Shown: positions 46,342 to 61,165, counted from the first letter of the stretch. The stretch: DNA of 64,000 nucleotides from Linnemannia hyalina (GCA_019671135.1 JAHRHY010000006.1:1922001-1986000); one strand, 5' to 3'. Program-made: numbers and translations. The notes: generated from the letters alone by a model not told the origin.

Positions 46342-47619
46342 TCATGACGCCAATGCTCCAGCAAGTCCATGAGCTTTTAGCCACTCAAACGTCGACATAG
46401 ATATCGTCACACTAGGCACCATCCACATGATCCTGGCGCCCATGCCTCTCGTGAAACTCGCAAATCCTCCCTGTCGAAACAATTGAGTCGCTATCCGCCT
46501 TGTTGACGAGGTATCCTCTGTCGTACTCAAGATCGAAGTCTGCCACCGTGTCTTGACCACATCCACAATATTCGAGATCCCGGCCGCGACTCCACACGCA
46601 ACTGCAGCGCAGCCCATGATTGCGAAAAATGGCAGTACGTGTTCTTCCTGAGGGTCCTGTCCTGCCAGACGGTTATTTTTATCCCGTTTACTGGAGTGTA
46701 GCTTGCGCCATGCCATGTCCTTGAGCTGTTCATATGCGGCGAAGTAGATCATCGAGTAAGGCCTATTGCGGAGCAAAAACAAAAGAGACAAAACTGCGCG
46801 TTAGCTCTGTGTCACGCAACAATATGAAAGATCGCACCTTTTCGCGATGAGGAAATTTTCGCGCGAAATAATTCCGGCTTCTCATTCCGCCTTTTTTGTT
46901 TTCACGGGCAAATCCAACGACACATGATGGAGAAAACCAATGTGCCAAAGAACTTACACAAAGACGCCCAGTGTGATAAAGTATCCTCGATAGAATCCCA
47001 AAAATCCTTCTTGCTGATAGATTTGTCGAGCAAGACTCATTGTTGATGTGTACTTTGGTATCGTCGATGTTGTTGATGAAGACGTTGATGAAGACGTTGA
47101 TGGTATTGAGGACGAGACGTTGGAAGCAGCTGGTGACGATGCCGATCTTCCTGCCGCTCCCGCTGCAGTTGTTGACGAATAATTTCCCGAGGACATGTTC
47201 TCGACTTGCTGCTTCGACTTCAGAATCTCCATAGGCGTCCAAAAGAGTCCCGAGCACACCTCAGCGATCATACCACTCAGCATATGATTATGCACCGTAT
47301 CAGTCCCAAAGCCCTTGAATTGACGCGAGAGTCGGTCCTTAGCAAGGTCATAGGTAGTCAAGTAAACCGACAACCCAGGTACACTAAGGACAAGAGCAAT
47401 GGGTAGACCACGGTAAACAGCGCGTGCTCGAACTAGTTCGACAAAAGTTGGAATGAGTCCCTGGTGGGGTGAGTTTGAGACCTGAATCCGGGTTTTGACG
47501 GTGTCGAGAGGGTGGGTGCAGAGACGGGATGCTAATGCGGCCGTACTGGAGGCGAGGAGGTTGCTGAGGGCGACATGGGAGTCCTGGGGTTGGGAGATTG
47601 ATGTCTTTGGCGGTGCCAT
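46342..47619 (-). CDS. Mitochondrial carrier family (SLC25) protein
   Basis: Inner-membrane transporter with six helices in three repeats. Exons 47619..46958 and 46762..46342 give 360 residues. The carrier signatures are THPLDTVKTRIQ (repeat 1), WTPMEILKSKQQ (repeat 2) and NIVDVVKTRWQ (repeat 3), the last lacking the usual Pro. A Ser/Thr-rich insertion of about 50 residues lies after the second signature (SSTTAAGAAGRSASSPAASN and onward), longer than in typical carriers. The exon join reads GVFVPYSMIYFAAYEQLK, natural for helix 4. The N-terminus is short with no presequence, as is normal here. The substrate cannot be told from what I see. Confidence 0.88.
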
Positions 47620-49097
47620 TGGTCGAGCGAGAGGGAATGGAGGAGAGAAGGAGTGAAACGTTCAGGAAATTTGTGGACACGAAAAATGTAAATTCGACGC
47701 CATCAAAAAAATTTATCACTCAACTTTCAGGAACAAAAGTTACAAAACATCCATCGACAGCTGTCACCTCGCTGCATATCGTGCTTGAATGTATCCCTTT
47801 CACTGTAAGTTTTCAGTTGCTCCATGGACACATACTCGATCTATCATCCCCAGTTGATCCCTTCTATATCGATAAGAATGCATGCAGTGTCAAATGAGTT
47901 TCTGGTCAAAAGTAAAAAGCGGAAGGTGGAACCTTATGTCATTCATCCGTCACCTCTTCCTCAGCGACATAACCACTCTCACATTCATGAAAGAAAGATG
48001 CATGTCCTTATGGAGCATACATCAATTGGTCCTTGGAAAAGGCTGCGACCGTTTACTGATACTTCACAGGCAGGCAAATGAACAGACAGCAAGCAGTAGA
48101 TCGAGAGATCGGAGCACAGCGGCTGTACTGCCATCAATTGCAGGCGCATCAAACAAGAACATCCGACCCTTTTTGATCTCGCTTCCGTGGCTACTGTGGA
48201 TGTTTACCTCAATAGTACTACCGAAGGATTGGGATGGGTGGTTGTAAACTTGTACTGAATCAATTGATGATGAGGCTCTCAATAGTATGCCAGCGTACTA
48301 TGTCGACATGGGAGAGAGAGTGATAAGCAGTGTCTTAAGAAGTGTGCTTTCTTATTCTTAACCCCTGATCGCATGTCCGCCTGGTTCAGAAGAGGGGGGG
48401 TTGGATGAATGGAAAAGGAGAAACGAGAGACGAAGCAAGGGGAAGGAGAGAAGGATGAAGCACAGAAAAGCGCTTTGCAGCCAGTATTGCACTAATGGGA
48501 TCTCGAAGGGAGGCACTGTAGCGGACATAGAGTGCGCATACCATCCATGTCCATGTCCGCAAATGTGTATGTATGTGCAAGTGTGTTCCTGAACACCCAG
48601 TACGAGTGAGAAGTGCAAGTGAGCAAAGTCAGTCGACTCCAAGGAAAAGGATCCGTGTGTCGTTCAATTTATTTATTTTCAGCCTTTTTCTTACCCAGCT
48701 CACACTTCTCTCTCTTTCGTCTTCTTACTTTCGTCATCCTTCCTTTCTTCTTTTTCTCTCTCTCCTTCTCTCTCTCCTTCTCTCTCTCCTTCTCTCTCTC
48801 TCTCTCTCTTCATCCACTTCCACAAGTCCAACAAGTCCACCCATCAACCGTGTGTCCCGTCGTCAGCACTCAGGAAACAAGACGACCACCTGCCGACAAC
48901 ATACTCTCCGCCCACGCGTCCGACCACCCACCAGCAAGCAACCAAACCAATCCAAACTAAAACCAACATCACACACCACACGACACACACACGCACACCC
49001 ATCCATCTAAGACTGGGCATTCTCACTCCCACCACACTCTTTTTCTTCTCTTGACCACCATCACAAATCTCCTCACACCCAACTCTCACAACAAATA
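47620..49097. other. Intergenic: divergent promoters of the carrier and F-box genes
   Basis: 1,478 bp with no supported gene. The F-box side has a long CT microsatellite-like leader (about 48750-48810), then a CA-rich stretch (48950-49095) right before its ATG. The open frames inside are compositionally unnatural. Confidence 0.5.
48753..48811. repeat. CT-rich tandem repeat (12-base unit) before the F-box gene
   Basis: Four or so copies of TCTCTCTCCTTC decay into a pure CT run. It lies about 290 bp upstream of the F-box start codon and is probably transcribed leader or promoter. Confidence 0.85.
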
Positions 49098-51884
<2,787 letters not shown>

Positions 51885-52140
51885 AGTCCTTATTTCCTGC
51901 TTTTACTTTCGCCTCTGTCCTTTTTTTTTTTGTTCTGTAGAAGTTGCACCTAAACATGCCAGAGATAAAAAGAACCCTATAATTTACAAAGCACAACGAA
52001 AGGATTATTTGAAGGAATATTTATTTTGAGAGAGGGGGGAGTCGTACCTTGTGGCCTTTAAAGAATGCAGTCGAATGGTTCACTTCTCTAGGATATTCAT
52101 TTGTTTTTTTCTTCCATGGCCCTTTTTTTTGTTGGAACTT
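51885..52140. other. Convergent gap between F-box gene and COX4
   Basis: A short 256 bp gap between facing 3' ends, AT-rich, with several T runs. No gene. Confidence 0.45.
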
Positions 52141-53330
52141 TTAGTGGTGGTGGAGACCGGAACTGGGAAAGTTCTCGTCAGGCTCGTAGGCTGACCACTT
52201 GTAAACGTTTCCACACTGGTCACAGCGATCAAATTCGTGGCTCTGGTCAATCAACAACCATTGTACCTCATGGTGCTCTCCCGGAACACCTAGAGAAATT
52301 TAAAATGATATGCGTGTCAGAATCAAAATAACAGCACTGCAAAACCAATACGAAACAAACACTAAAGATAATCGCTCGCATTGACATTGAGAAGTGGGCA
52401 GCGCAGTTTTTTTTTTGGTCTTGTATCTTGAGAAGCTTACCGGAGCAACCGACGTAGCGGACGGGATCGCGAGAGCGGATGATGGTAGGCTCGGTTTTGG
52501 TACCACGGACAAGGACCTCGAGGGGTGCAAGGTCAAAGATATCTTTTCCTTCCATCTTTCCGAGCACCTCGGCGCGTTCCAGTCCGGTGGACTGGTTCAA
52601 GTCTGTAGGGGTTGCTCCTGGGGCTGCGCCAGGACCTTGCTTCACCTTGACCTCATGGTTACCTCCTGTTGTTTGGACGGGGAGTTTCGATGGGATTGAA
52701 GGAGGGAGTGAGTAAGATTGAGGGTGTTAGTGTCGGTAGTCTTTTTCTTCGTGTGAAGATCAAGATGATGTATCAATGTGCCTTCGTTCCTGAAAATCTG
52801 ATAACATTGCCCATTTACAAATAGATAAATGGCATGATGTTCTCTTCCAATAGCACAATTTCCCTTTGCCCAGTTTTTCTTTGTACTCGATTCTCCGATT
52901 CCGATGTCTACCTTGCCTCCACACCTCCTCAATATTACATCCGCATGCACACTAGAAATGTTCACCGGTCCCCTTTGTTGGAAATAATAAAACTCGTTGA
53001 TGTACTTCTCTCGTTCGCTGGCTTGCCGCGTCCCCACTTTTCTCTCCATGCTGTCGTGTAGCCTAATCCATGTAGCTGTTGGGTATGACTCTTTTCTCAA
53101 CTCCCGATTCCTTCCTCCCCCCCCCCCCATTCCATGCATGCACCCTTCTCCATTCTGTGACAATGAAAACAGAAACGAAAACTGAAAAAAAAAGTGTGCA
53201 AACTCGTGTGCTCCAGAAAATACTCACCAAAGCGAGTAGCACAGACTGAGAACTGGGACACTTGGATAGAAGAAGACGAACGGACGATACGGGCCACGGA
53301 GGCGGGGCGAACAGCACGAATGGCGAACAT
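52141..53330 (-). CDS. COX4: Cytochrome c oxidase subunit 4 (human COX5B type, zinc-binding)
   Basis: Nuclear-encoded subunit of respiratory complex IV that binds a structural zinc on the matrix side. Exons 53330..53228, 52665..52441 and 52289..52141 give 158 residues. The N-terminus MFAIRAVRPASVARIVRSSS is Arg/Ser-rich with no acidic residues, as expected of a cleavable mitochondrial presequence. The body reads DLNQSTGLERAEVLGKMEGK, then PTIIRSRDPVRYVGCSG, then GEHHEVQWLLIDQSHEFDRC with the metal-site Cys pair CDQC and NVYKW. The C-terminal tail ends in three His. Intron 1 is 562 bp and carries a 12-13 base C run. A CCAAT box at 53629 could be a HAP-complex site for this gene, but it is about 300 bp upstream. 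Confidence 0.93.
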
Positions 53331-53397
53331 TATGTTTTGTATGGAGTTTTAAAAAAAAAGGTGATGGAATGAGTGAAAAGGGGAGAGAAGAGAAAAT

Positions 53398-53423
53398 GGG
53401 TTGGTTGGTTGGTTGGTTGGTTG
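53398..53423. repeat. GGTT tetranucleotide repeat
   Basis: Six tandem TTGG/GGTT units, 70 bp upstream of the COX4 start codon. Confidence 0.9.
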
Positions 53424-53497
53424 CGAAGAAATAAACATTTTTCGCGAACACCCAAAAAACCTCATCGTCTCCCTTTTCTCGCCTCTACTCCTCTGCT

Positions 53498-53520
53498 CCC
53501 CCCCCCCCCCCCCCCCCCCC
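53498..53520. repeat. Homopolymer of 23 C (G on the COX4 strand)
   Basis: An uninterrupted C run about 170 bp upstream of the COX4 ATG. On the COX4 coding strand it is a G run able in principle to form a quadruplex. Length may be affected by sequencing or assembly. Confidence 0.9.
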
Positions 53521-54230
53521 TCCAGCTCGCCCAAGGGCCACCACACAGAAGGAGAGACAAAAAAAGTCGATTACTCCTCTCACGACCTTTCAACGCCCTC
53601 GTCTGGGTCTGGCTGGCTGGCCGGAATTCCAATTCCGGGTTCGGGCATGTATGCACGATGTAGAACCTCCCACCGTCTCCCGGTGACGTGCCTCTGTAAA
53701 CTGTGCGGGTCGCATAAACCTTTATATCCTCTCTCTCTTGTCCTTCAACTTCTGAAACCAATTGAGCATGAAGAGAAACACACCTCTGAGCACTGGATGA
53801 TATCACGGTGGACAGAGCAAATGTTGATTGAACCCATTGAGGCGTTTTTTTTTTTGTTTTTTTTGGGATTAATTACTTCGGTTTATTAAAGGTAATAGTA
53901 TACAACTGCAGTAGTAAAAGAAACGAGAAAACGAAAAGAGAATTTGGGAGAGGGCGGATTTTTTGTGAGGCAAAATGCTTTCAATCATGAGAAAGCGTGT
54001 CTAAGGGTAGATGTAGGGGGATGGGAATAATGATATGCAGGAATTATGTAATAGGAAAACAAGAAAAGCAAAAAAACGAGGAAAGCAAAAAACGAAAAAA
54101 AGACAAAGGGAATTAGATAGGGGAATAAAAAAGTAATAAAAAGAGGAGAGAGAGAGAGTCGATCTGCGTCCAGAGGCGGAGGGTTGATGTCAGAAGAGAG
54201 AGAGGCTTGCCTTGCATTGGGTGGAGGAAC

Positions 54231-57123
54231 TTAGAGGGTATGTACATTAGGCATGCCGTTCTATTGAAGATACAAAAAGATAATCCAAGGGTTAGCTTGC
54301 GGTTCACAAGAACAAAAAAGTATGCAGAAGAAATCAAGGCAGAGAACTTACGAAGGGCTGTCTCCATCCGCATTGGAACTGGTTCTTGTCGTAGCCATCA
54401 CCGCTGGTCGAAGAGTTGTAGCCAAGATGTCTCTGGAGCAAAGTACGGCTTGTCACCAAGGTGCCAGCACAGCTAGAACAAAACTCGTGCTCGCCCATAA
54501 GACAATCCTGAAGACTGATATCTGGCGGAGGGGCGTTCAGACCCAGCGCCACCGTCTGGACATCGTTCTCGAGGATGAATGAAGCTGTCAATGCAACCGA
54601 GCGCTTAAAGATCAAGCCACTGCCACCAGTTCCGACGAAGACGCCGCAGTGATCCTTAACCTCCGTGTGAGCCCTATAGATCGTGTTGAGCATCTCTTGC
54701 CAGCCATTGTCGCAAAAAGGAAAATCGTCCTCCATCACGCCCAAGTACACAGACTCGTCGACAGTGCCAATCTTGCGGATCGCGCTGACCAAATGCTTGC
54801 GCTGGTTCTTCTCCGATCCCTCGTCGCGGACCCACTTGACGTGCTTGCGGGCCTTGGGAATGGTGTCAAAGTAGGCCTTGGCGTCATCATATCCTGGGAA
54901 ATCCGTGAAATGAGTGTAGACAACAATCTGGATCCTGGAGTAGAGCAAGTCGACCTCCTCATCGGGAAAGTGGGCGAGGTAGGATGAAAGGGTTTCCTTG
55001 ATATAAGTCGCTCCACCCTTCCTGGGTGCTGTCATCAAGACCAGGGTCAAGAGGTAGGGTGTCTGAGGCTCAATCGTGCGGCTGATGACGTCATTGGGGA
55101 TGTCTTCCCTGAGGGTGTGAAACTGGTTGCATCCGACGAGGATCAAGAGGACAAAGAGCAGAGTAGGCAGGACATAGACCATGACCTTCCAGGTAGCTGA
55201 GAGAGAAGTCTTCTTTTCCTTGAAGGTTGTCGAGGATTCCCCGGTGACGGTCGAGTCGGAAAAGGAATCGTCCTCTGCCAACATGGCCTCGTAGATCTCC
55301 TCCTCCCACATGTTCTTCTCAAAGGCCGAAGTCTTGACCTTTCCACCCCAGCGACCCAGACGGCGCTGGAAAGAGATGGCGAGGGAAGCAAAGAAGCCGA
55401 CGATCATGCCAGCGCCAGCCCACCAAACGATTGTCTTGGGGATGACGTTGACGAGGCAGAGGATGAGCTGAACGTGTGTCCTCCTCACATTCCAGAAGGA
55501 AGGCGCTTTTTCGTTTGAGGTGGGAAACAAGGACTGAACCATCAAGAGGCCAAAGAGATAAGGGGCAAGGCCTAATGGTAATGATTGCAAAAATAGATAT
55601 GTACACATGGATTAGTCAAGACATTGCTGGTTAAGAATGATACACATGATGCCAACGAAGATGATGTTCCCTCTTTTCCAGACCCTGTCTCCTTTCTCTC
55701 AGCCTCCGATTCCTCCGCGTGCCCCGTTATCCATTGTCTTTGTCGAACAAAAGAAAAGAACGACAAGAAAGAGTCCAGGTATGACCCCGAGAACTATCCC
55801 AGGATTGGATAGGGGTGCTTGGACCCTCGTCTATCCCATCGTCATTCCTTTGTCTCTGATGTCCCTTTAGGTAAAAGCCCTATTTTTTTTTTGTTATTTT
55901 TGGCGAAAAGTCGGATTTGAAGGCAGTGCTGGGGATTACTGCGATCTACTGCATGAGATCGCTTGCTGCTTCTTGCTGCTGCTGCTGCAGTTGCTGCTCA
56001 CTCCCTCTCTTGACTCCAATGATACATTTGACCTTAAGCGGAGGAAGAATGTATTTCTGTTGACGCAGTAAAGCCCTTCCATGGATCGCTTTTAGCTGTT
56101 CCTGCAAAACAAAGTATGGATGTTTGCCTTTGCTACGTTTGTCTTGTTTGCTACTGTTGCTGCCAGTCAGCCAAATGTGGATCCCAGTTTTACAAAAGAA
56201 ATCGTTGATTCACCCCAGATCCCAGTATGTTTTCAGATCCCGGATGATTTCACATGCACACATTCACAAAGAAAAAGGGTTCACGACTTACCAAAGTTGC
56301 ACTCAAACATGGAATCGCTGAAGAAGAGTTCAGGGATATGCCAGCCAGTGGCCCGGGAAAAGACAAAGCCCATGAGTGTGCGCAAGGCCATGGTCAGGAC
56401 CATCATGACGAGGAAGAGGTTGCGGAAAATCCTGGAACCATCACCATTGAAGACTGTCGTCAATTGATCTTCAAAGAGAGCCAAGGAGAGGATGTTGGTC
56501 GTAGCGAGAATGACGGACGATACCAGGCCGACCTGGGCGACGGCGAGGAGCGATGGCGTCAATGGGATGACAAAGGGCGACGCAAGAAGGGAAAGGTATT
56601 CGCCAGCATAGAGAACATAGGAGGGCGAGACGCAGTGCTCAGGGAACTTTCCTCCGAGGCCCACTAATGACAGGATAACCGTCAAGAGGATTACAGCCCT
56701 TGTCACTGACTGGTTCAGGAGTGATACCAATGAAAGGCTTTGCTGCTGCTGTTGCACCTGAGGGGCGATGATATTGGGGAAGTATGACGAGGTGGATGAG
56801 GAAGGAGTCTGGGCGCCAGGAGTGCCAACGTTGATGACTGTGCTGATAGGAGGGGTAGAAGGGGCTGAGGAGGAAGAGGCGAAGGTTTTGAGTTGGAAGG
56901 CGGTGGGAGATTGTGGGGGGGTAGGGACATTGATGGTGGTGCCGATGTTCATGGATGCAGGCGAGGAGGGCCTGGATCCTGGGGCGGAGGCTATTGAGGA
57001 GGCATAAGAGGAGTAGGATGGGTTTGGGTTGAGGTGTTGGGAGGAGATAGAGGAGTGGAGCTGTTGGCTTAGGAGGTTTCGCTGCTGTGTAAGCGACGAT
57101 GTGGATGAAGATGAGACAACCAT
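54231..57123 (-). CDS. Multi-pass membrane protein with a glycosyltransferase-like domain
   Basis: Exons 57123..56292, 55571..54352 and 54260..54231 join in frame to 693 residues. The first 125 are Ser/Pro-rich and cytosolic-looking. Several hydrophobic helices follow (AVILLTVILSLVGLGG, LLAVAQVGLVSSVILATTNI, IFRNLFLVMMVLTMALRTLM, LAPYLFGLLMVQSLFP, MIVGFFASLAISF), then a further helix (VYVLPTLLFVLLILVG) before a large C-terminal domain. That domain has TYIKETLSSYLAHFPDEEVD, an acidic motif GVMEDDFPFCDNGW and GVFVGTGGSGLIFKRS, consistent with a GT-A type glycosyltransferase with a DxD-like metal site. The enzyme and sugar are unknown. Intron 1 is 720 bp, so two separate genes (second starting near 55608) remain possible, though phase and splice sites favour one. 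Confidence 0.7.
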
Positions 57124-58197
57124 TTGCGGGCTGCCGGACTATGTACGAATGATATGGATTGAGAGGGTGGAGGGAGGAGAAGTTGAAGGATGTGGAGAGG
57201 AGTAACGAATGGGTCTAATATCAAGAAGGAAGAATAAAGAGAAAGAGAGAAAGAGAGAAAGAGTAAGTACGCTGGATCAATGGTAATAAAGAAGAATGAA
57301 TGTTTGGTAGGCTGTTGCTATTATCCAGTTAGCCTGTGCAGCCAGTTATCCAGCCAGTGGGAGAAGAGAAGAACTCCCGAGTGGAAAAAAAGAGGCAAAA
57401 GCGTCGAAACCCATCCGTTGAATCCGGTCAAAAGAAGAGTCGCTTAGAAACCCAGCCTGATGCCCAGTCCTCTCTTCGTCCCTTCTTTTCTTTTCTACCT
57501 CTCTGACACTCCGAAACAGCACCACCCATCTGTGGGCACAAGGGTGAGTGGCACTTTCATCATCTACACATCATATATCCTGGAACAAAGATAAAAGAAA
57601 AAACGTCCGAGAGGCATAGAAATGAGTACAAAAATGCCGACCTGGCCTTCATGTCTTTGTGAGTGTATGTATATGTGCTGTTAGGTCTGTGATGATACAC
57701 TCACACTCACACTCACACAAATATAACCCCAAATAGCCTTTTTTTTTTTGTTGCATCCTAACCAGCCAGCTCCGTGAAATCAGAAGAAAGCTCCACTTTC
57801 GTGACAAGGCGATCGGCAAGCTACTGGGCAAGTTACTGGGCAAGCTAGCCTTGCTGGGTTTGCATAAGGTATGCATATGTCAAAATATAAAGACGGACAA
57901 AGACACGACAAAGGGACAAGTATTTTTTTAAGGAGAGTAAAACGAGGTGGGTTCGAGGGATAAAAGGAGGGGGGGAGCCAGGAGGGGGTGTGCAGCAGGT
58001 AGTAGTAGTAGATGTCAAAAGAAGAAAACAAGGGCGATGAGAGTAAGGTATGAATGACAGGAGGTGTGTGGTATGGTATGTTGCAATGCAAAGTGAAAGC
58101 AAGGTAGGTGTTGATGCTGGGGTTGAATGAGTATTTTGATATAGAAGAAAACGAGGCTATTGTATGTCTGCCCTGGGTGGAGGGAAAGCAGGAGGAG

Positions 58198-58254
58198 GAC
58201 GAGGAAGGGGGTTGTTGTTGACGAGGAAGGGGGTTGTTGTTGACGAGGAAGGGG
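58198..58254. repeat. 22-base tandem repeat, 2.6 copies
   Basis: The unit starts GACGAGGAAGGGGGTTGTTG and is followed by another unit without a mismatch and then a partial third. It is flanked by TTG-rich simple sequence. Confidence 0.9.
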
Positions 58255-58956
58255 TATGTGTGTGTGAATGTGCCTTTGCTACTGTTGTTGTTGCTGCCTT
58301 GTGTTGTTGCAGTTGTTGCCTTCCCCTAGCTGTTGATCGATATGCTGTTGTTGGATATTGTTGTTGGATAGAGTTGTTGGATATCGTTATTGGATAGAGT
58401 TGTGGATGAATAAGGTGAGGGGTTATTACCTGAAATACGAAGTGGATTAGAAAGTGTGAGTGGAGGGAAGAGTGAAGAGTGAGGAGGTTGAAGAGATGAG
58501 TGGTAGAGAAAGTGAGAGTAAAAAGAGAACAGACGTTAAATGAGGTAATTAAAGAGAGAGGGAGAGGGAGAGGAAGAATGAAGTAGATGAGTACAACGGA
58601 TGGAAGAGAGTGAAAGGGAGGGGATGAGGGGACGAAAGACGTGAGGAGAAAAAAGAAGAGAAAAGAGAAAAGAAGGGAGAGAGAAGAAAGAAGAAGGATG
58701 ATGAAACAGCAGTGGAACTGATAGAGGGATACAGTGATGAGAAACAGGCAGAGACAGAGGGTAACAACAACAACAACAACGACATCAATATCAACATCAA
58801 CATCAACATCCAGTCAGGCACAATCAGTCAGTGTGGGTTGATTACTTTACTGTTGGTTGCTGTCCATTCAATTGGCCTTTTATTATTAGAATGCGCATGC
58901 AGCTCGCCTATTCATTTTGGCACCTTGTGAACTTTGCACCCGGCAGCAGCATAAGG

Positions 58957-58979
58957 TTTTTTTTTTTTTTTTTTTTTTT
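58957..58979. repeat. Homopolymer of 23 T
   Basis: An uninterrupted T run in the gene-poor region, preceded by CAGCATAAGG. There is no neighbouring retroelement sequence that would make it a poly-A tail. Confidence 0.9.
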
Positions 58980-61130
58980 ATCTGCTCCTCCATCACTTGC
59001 CACCACTGTTCTTCTCGTTCACCTCAATCTCTCTTGGCTCTCCAACCTTTTACTTCTTCTTCCTCGTTTCGATGTTCTCATCCACCTACTCTAGCTAGAC
59101 TACAACGAACATCGCCTAACCAACCTTGTCAAGGGTACGGCGGTAATCATCGCAAAATCACTACTGTCATCATTGTTGACATTGCCAGTGTCGTTGTTGT
59201 TGTTTCTGGTTGTTTCCTATCTCCCATACACAAAACAGAGTACAAATGTACACCCACCAATTTAAATTTCAAGCCAATGCGGCCATGTTCGACCGTTACT
59301 CCTTCCTCTTCTCTTTCACTCGTTTTTTTCTCGTCTTTCCTTTCCCAATCAAAAACGAGCAACAACAAACAAAAATGGACACAAGATAAACAAACAAAAA
59401 CCAATTTTACTTTTTTTTTTTTCCTCATCCTGCCTTGCTTCTTCCAGGCGGGCGCACTGCCTTGTCTCTCACCACTCCTGCAAATCCTCCTTCGCATCCA
59501 GACCCCTGCCTTCTACTGCCAGCTTACTATTGTGCCTGACCAACAACCTTTTCTCAAGTGACCAGCAAGGAATCAAAAAACGTGCACCCCCCACGCAGTC
59601 ATTCCCGGAGTTCAGAAATAGCTGACAAGTTCTCAACCCAACCCTTGGCCACCACGCCCCACCTCCACCTTACCCCTATCCACTCGTATAGAGGAAGAAA
59701 ACTCTTTTTTTTCCGTAGGTTCTTTTTTTTTCTTCCCCGCGCCAACCTTTTAGTTCCAGCTGGTGCAGAAACCAGGCCAACCACAACTGTTAGAAAGCAC
59801 CAAACTGCAGAGAAGCAAAGGCCAATGGTCGGTCTCGGTAGGTGGGGACCCCGCCTTCTTTTAACTGTTACACCTAACCCGTATCCCAGCTCAGAACAAC
59901 AAGAAACCCCCTAAAGAAAAGGCTCTCTTTGCTCGGAAATCCGTGGTGAGAAAAAAACGAAAACGCTCAAGGTCGGCGCTTCGTCTCGTGCATCCACCTC
60001 TACGCCTGCCCTGCCTGCCTATCTCTTGCTGAGTCGAAGAGAGAAAAGGGCAAAAAGAGCCATAGAGATTGATGTAAAACAGTGTGTGTGAGAGAGAGAG
60101 CAAGGCCGACTGATTGGTAGTACATGAGCTAGTACCCGCTTAAGAGCCAACATCAACATCGAGAACATATGCAACCAACCCTTAGACAAATGTCGACATG
60201 CATCCCTAACATGGACGAAAAAAAAGAGGACCCACACCCATCTTCCGCTCTGTAGAGGTGTGAAGAACGTGCAAGATTGGAGAAAAGAAGGGCTCTCGCA
60301 TTTTGTTATTGTTTTTTTTCTCCTCTTTTGCTCTTCATCCTCCGTCCACTTGCCCTTCCCCTCATTCTGTCCGTCCGTATCTTTTTGAGCAATCAAAGCG
60401 GGCAGATTAGACCATTGGCAGCAGGGAAACCTTTTTTTGTCGTGTTTTGAACACCAACGACCAACGGAATGAGGGAAACTATAACTCTTTCTTCTTGTTA
60501 GCTTGGAAGTGGAAAATGAGATAGAAAACCTATGATGCAATCAGAGACTACCTAACCATTACAGAACCATTCTGGTAATGGTATTGGACGTGGGCATCCC
60601 AGCCCGCCAGGTACCCCCATCGCTTTTTAATCGTGCGCGCATGCTAGCTAACCAGCCATGGAAACAGCACATAAAGTGAGGCTCTTTGTTCTTCGATTAC
60701 CGTTTGTTGTTTTCTGTGTCCGCTGGTTATTTTTTAGTGAGAAGAAACCCCGTTCCTGAACGCCGTTTGGACCCAACTTTATTTTACAATGACTTTTTCT
60801 TGTTGATGTTGTCATTTTCCGAAATAAAAAACAACAACAACGACGGTAGCAAAGAAGAAAACAAGGAGCAAACAGAATAAAAACCAATGACACCTTCGCA
60901 TGTTGTATGTCTCGTCCGATGAACAGTGAAAAGGCGGGTTCCCAATTCTCGAGTACTACATCTCTCGTTTTGCATTTTCATCATGTTTGTCCGAATAATT
61001 ATGACGGAGACAAGGTTGCGAAGCCCTGGCACAAAACAACGACAAAGACAAAGACAAAGACAAAGGAGGTGCGAACAATGTACGTGATGTAAGATGAACT
61101 ACACTTCGGAAGTCGACAACTGCAAGAGCA

Positions 61131-61131
<1 letters not shown>

Positions 61132-61163
<32 letters not shown>
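61132..61163. repeat. CA dinucleotide microsatellite
   Basis: About 15-16 CA units in the gene-poor region. Confidence 0.95.

Positions 61164-61165
<2 letters not shown>

Larger units (their letters stand above)
53331..54230. other. Intergenic: COX4 promoter and 3' side of the membrane glycosyltransferase-like gene
   Basis: 900 bp, no gene. It contains a GGTT repeat (53398-53423), a run of 23 C (53498-53520), a CCAAT box at 53629 and an A-rich, purine-rich stretch (53900-54170) likely to be 3' flank. Confidence 0.5.

Noticed and set aside
55745..55830. Minus-strand hydrophobic stretch (VLGVIPGLFLVVLFFC) as an extra exon of the membrane glycosyltransferase-like gene
   Set aside because: The frame meets a stop before any usable donor site; joining 56292 directly to 55571 keeps phase and reads naturally.
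56120..56467. Plus-strand frame beginning with a signal-peptide-like sequence
   Set aside because: Its second half is exactly antisense to a coding exon and is not protein-like; kept only as a side note in the intron finding.
58161..58431. Minus-strand Gln/Asn/Pro-rich open frame with a TTTCAG acceptor before it
   Set aside because: It has no Met, its composition follows the GTT/CAA simple repeats, and no neighbouring exon with matching phase was found.
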